64,000 nt of DNA from an uncultured Bacteroidales bacterium (lineage in GTDB: Bacteria > Bacteroidota > Bacteroidia > Bacteroidales > FEN-979): NCBI GenBank assembly GCA_903945175.1, contig CAJAUM010000022.1:62001-126000 (forward strand), in the 5' to 3' direction. Both the position numbers and the translations under genes were made by a program. Positions 61,258-64,000 of this stretch are shown in pieces. The notes below the pieces were generated by a model. That model did not search any database, was not told where the DNA came from, and saw only the letters and a program-made list of their open reading frames with translations. Every line of letters starts with the position of its first letter. Position 1 is the stretch's first letter.

Positions 61258-63762
61258 ATGATAAAGATCAATAATCATCTGGAGGTTCTTAAAAAACTCA
61301 ACCGCTTCTCACAAAGTGTTGCCAGGATAACGACCATCGAAGAACTTGCCTCAGGGGTGAGTAAGGTGATGGACGACCTGTTCAAAATTGAATCTTCTGG
61401 CCTTTACCTCTATGATTTCCAGGAAAAGAAACTCAAGCTGCTGATCGCCAAAAGTTTTACGGATGAAGAACGGACCGAAGCAGAGCACACGGCAATGGAC
61501 AGGCACCCGGGCTATGTGTTTAAAACCGGGAAAATTCTCAATATCCCGGATACCGAAAATGACCCTGAACGGCTAACAAGTTCATCCGCACGGAGTTTCG
61601 AGGTCCGGTCGAGGCTCTTTGTCCCGGTGCTCAACGGAACCCAGCCAGTAGGTGCATTTGGCATCGTCAGTTCACAGAAAAACAGTTTCACTGAAGTACA
61701 TGAAATTATTCTCTCCTTTATCTGCAATATTGCTGGCGGAACCTATTCAAGGATCCTGAGCAATGCAGTCCAAAGACAAGCACATGAGCACCTGGCCGCC
61801 ATTACAGTCAGACTTGAAACCCTCATTAAAAACCTTCAATCAGGGATTCTCGTTGAAGACCAGGATAGGAATATCGCGCTGATCAACAAACAATTTTGCG
61901 ATATGTTTATGATCCCTGTTGAGCCGGATTTGCTTCTTGGTTCTGACTGTTCCAATTCCGCCCAGCAATCAAAAGGCATGTTTTTGGATCCCGATCGTTT
62001 TGTAAGCCGCATCGACGAAATACTTCGTGACAAAAAACCTGTGACCGGGGAGGAAATTGAACTGGCCAGCGGGTTGATTTTTGAGCGCGATTATATTCCC
62101 ATTTTCATGGAAGGAAAGTTCCTTGGAAATCTTTGGCAATACAGGGATATCACTGCCCGCGTATCGATTGAGAAGGAACTTCGGAAAGCCATGGCAGATG
62201 CCCAGTCTGCCAATTTGGCTAAAAGCAGTTTCCTTGCAAATATGAGCCACGAAATTCGCACGCCCCTCAATGCTGTGATCGGACTCTCACGATTGATGCG
62301 GGATACCCAGCTTAATGCTGAACAGCAGATCCTCAACGACAAGTTATTGATGTCCGGTGGAAATCTTCTCAGTCTCATCAACGAGATCCTCGATTTTTCG
62401 AAGATTGAGGCCGGCAAAGTGGATCTTGAAAATATCCCCTTCGACATAAAATCTGTCCTCGATAAGGTATACAGTTTCTTGTCACACGCTGCCGAAGAAA
62501 AAACCATCGACATCACAGCCTCCATGGATTTCCCTTTTAAAAAGGCTGTACTTGGTGATCCCGGCCGCCTGCAACAGGTACTTACAAACCTGGTAAACAA
62601 TGCCATAAAATTCACATCCGATGGAAGTGTTGACCTATCCTGTTCACTTTTAAAAAAGTCATCCAAAAAAGCGTCGTTCCTCTTTTCAGTTTCTGATACC
62701 GGTATCGGAATCGGAAACGAAAATTTAAAAACAATTTTCGAAAAATTTAAACAGGAGGATGAAAGCGTTACGCGCGTTTATGGTGGAACCGGACTCGGAC
62801 TGGCCATCAGCCGACAGCTTGTTGGACTCATGGGTGGTGAGCTGGAGGTTGAAAGCGAGAAAGGAAAAGGAAGCAGATTTTTCTTTTCCCTGGAATTTGA
62901 CACCACCGATGCGGCCTTCCTCCGCGATGCCCATCGTAAAATCGCCATAGACCCGGAAGTTCTCAGGGGTAAAAGCATCCTCGTAGTCGAAGATAATAAA
63001 ATCAACCAGTTCATCGTTCGTTCGATCCTGGAAAAGTGGAATATATTGGTTGATATTGCCTCCAATGGAGGAGAGGCCATCGAAATACTGAAGCAAAAAA
63101 GTTACAATCTCATCCTGATGGACATGCAGATGCCAGTCATGGATGGATGCAGAGCCACGAGGGTAATCAGGAATGTTTTACAGATTACTACGCCTGTAAT
63201 TGCACTTACTGCGTATGCAACCAAGGATGCCATTGCGCAGGCCATGGATTCCGGCATGGATGGATATATGACCAAACCATTTGAAGAAGAGACCCTTTTT
63301 AGCCAACTTTTATCCACTTTTGGCATCCCTCCGCAGTACATTTCCAATGCGGAACCTGTTTCGAACGTAGTGCCTTCCCAGGTGGTTTTTCAGAAACTGC
63401 AGTATGATATGACCACCCTGATCAAACTGCTCGGAGAAGACCAAGCCGCGATCATCGATACAATCGAACATTTCGTTGAGCTGACGCCTGAATACGCCGT
63501 CGGACTCTATTTAGCCTATGAGCAGCATGACATGGAAGAGCTGGCGAAGGCTGCACACAAGATCAAATCGAGTATGGAGATCCTCGCATCAGCTCCCCTC
63601 CGGTCTAAAATTAAACTGATCTATGAATTTGCCAGAAACAAGGAAAACCTGGATAAATTGCCTGAGCTTATCGGCTACCTCAAGGACAATATTCCTGTTT
63701 TATTGCTTCAGCTCGAAGAGAAATCCTCCGAATTGAAAAAAGAATTTTCGAAAACTATTTGA
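61258..63762 (+). CDS. Hybrid histidine kinase with GAF, PAS, receiver and HPt domains
   Basis: 834 residues, no transmembrane helix. GAF (about 15-165), PAS-like (about 185-300), HisKA with H331 in NMSHEIRTPLNAVIG, HATPase_c (about 430-550, SDTGIGIGN and GTGLGLAISRQL), receiver (about 570-690) with D622 in LMDMQMPVMDG, and a C-terminal HPt domain (about 715-820) with H767 in AAHKIKSSMEILA. It therefore carries a full internal phosphorelay His-Asp-His and should pass phosphate to an external receiver protein. It follows the GlcG-like gene by 9 bp. Its 3' end overlaps the convergent alkaline phosphatase gene by 8 bp. Confidence 0.94.
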   Translation: MIKINNHLEVLKKLNRFSQSVARITTIEELASGVSKVMDDLFKIESSGLYLYDFQEKKLKLLIAKSFTDEERTEAEHTAMDRHPGYVFKTGKILNIPDTENDPERLTSSSARSFEVRSRLFVPVLNGTQPVGAFGIVSSQKNSFTEVHEIILSFICNIAGGTYSRILSNAVQRQAHEHLAAITVRLETLIKNLQSGILVEDQDRNIALINKQFCDMFMIPVEPDLLLGSDCSNSAQQSKGMFLDPDRFVSRIDEILRDKKPVTGEEIELASGLIFERDYIPIFMEGKFLGNLWQYRDITARVSIEKELRKAMADAQSANLAKSSFLANMSHEIRTPLNAVIGLSRLMRDTQLNAEQQILNDKLLMSGGNLLSLINEILDFSKIEAGKVDLENIPFDIKSVLDKVYSFLSHAAEEKTIDITASMDFPFKKAVLGDPGRLQQVLTNLVNNAIKFTSDGSVDLSCSLLKKSSKKASFLFSVSDTGIGIGNENLKTIFEKFKQEDESVTRVYGGTGLGLAISRQLVGLMGGELEVESEKGKGSRFFFSLEFDTTDAAFLRDAHRKIAIDPEVLRGKSILVVEDNKINQFIVRSILEKWNILVDIASNGGEAIEILKQKSYNLILMDMQMPVMDGCRATRVIRNVLQITTPVIALTAYATKDAIAQAMDSGMDGYMTKPFEEETLFSQLLSTFGIPPQYISNAEPVSNVVPSQVVFQKLQYDMTTLIKLLGEDQAAIIDTIEHFVELTPEYAVGLYLAYEQHDMEELAKAAHKIKSSMEILASAPLRSKIKLIYEFARNKENLDKLPELIGYLKDNIPVLLLQLEEKSSELKKEFSKTI

Positions 63763-64000
63763 ACCAGAGCAGCTGAATGAGTTGTGCAACTTCCGAATTC
63801 TGAAGGAAGGGGCCACGTAAACTGTCACGTTCATCGGCAAAATTTCTGTAAAGTCCGCTTCCTGCCCCTTTTGCATAAAATGGAATCAGTGAATTTGAAT
63901 GATTGTCTGAATTGAACTTCATGCCAGGCAGCCTCCCTTTTCCATTGTCTGACAGTGGCATAAATGGTTTTTCACCCCAAAGAAAACCAGTCTCATGATC
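63755..64000 (-). CDS. Alkaline phosphatase, C-terminal fragment (runs off right edge)
   Basis: The minus-strand frame is open from the window edge to a TAG at 63755, giving the last 81 residues of a longer protein. The first residues DHETGFLWGE carry the zinc-ligand D-H pair of alkaline phosphatases, and the later HSNSLIPFYAKG matches the C-terminal zinc histidine block. The PFLQNSEVAQLI tail matches the usual DNTEI position. Probably a secreted phosphomonoesterase. An internal ATG at 63961 is not the start. It converges on and overlaps the hybrid kinase gene. Confidence 0.85.
   Translation of the reverse strand, partial: DHETGFLWGEKPFMPLSDNGKGRLPGMKFNSDNHSNSLIPFYAKGAGSGLYRNFADERDSLRGPFLQNSEVAQLIQLLWFK

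Overview
The window looks like a chromosomal segment of a Bacteroidota bacterium, probably Bacteroidales/Marinilabiliales-like. This rests on the SprA type IX secretion translocon protein, a CarboxypepD-regulatory TonB receptor, a sensor kinase with a Reg_prop propeller and Y_Y_Y domain, DUF3127, DUF4369/TlpA lipoproteins, and repeated TAnnTTTG promoter -7 boxes instead of the E. coli-type -10. Coding density is high: no gene-free stretch exceeds 300 bases. I see no rRNA, tRNA, insertion sequence or CRISPR array.

Layout. (1) 58-6853, minus: an iron-sulfur assembly operon sufB-sufC-sufD-(membrane MutS-like ATPase)-sufS, with a -7 box and a small palindrome in front of sufB. (2) 7042-14350, plus: a signalling cassette made of a sigma-54 response regulator, a multi-PAS/GAF histidine kinase, a stand-alone receiver and a hybrid kinase. 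A -24/-12-like site with an upstream dyad precedes the first kinase. (3) 14457-18453: DUF3127 protein, a 33-residue lysine-rich peptide, thiL, threonine aldolase (minus) and an NTF2-like/class D beta-lactamase fusion. (4) 18612-25172, plus: a type III-like restriction island in the order res, NYN-domain gene, mod. The NYN gene and the target-recognition segment of mod are sharply AT-rich. (5) 25297-29978: TonB receptor, uvrC, gcvH. (6) 30063-40592, minus: sprA, ruvA and two TlpA-type thioredoxin proteins. (7) 40685-50332, plus: GH38 alpha-mannosidase, AraC regulator, DOPA-dioxygenase-like enzyme, YceI, recX, prfB (programmed frameshift), ArsC-like protein, fumC. (8) 50451-55811: GT39-type membrane glycosyltransferase, Nramp transporter, small lipoprotein, CDF efflux protein, cytochrome b561-like protein. 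(9) 55951-64000: propeller sensor kinase, 5'-nucleotidase, GlcG-like protein, hybrid kinase with HPt, and the C-terminus of an alkaline phosphatase.

Two things stand out. First, five short tandem repeats (7- or 8-bp units) all lie directly at the 3' end of a gene. In each, the sense strand of the unit carries TGA or TAA, so stops recur in all three frames behind the natural stop codon. Second, the res-NYN-mod island combines a probable RNase gene with a restriction-modification pair and shows base-composition signs of modular exchange. All functions come from reading motifs by eye; no database search was run.
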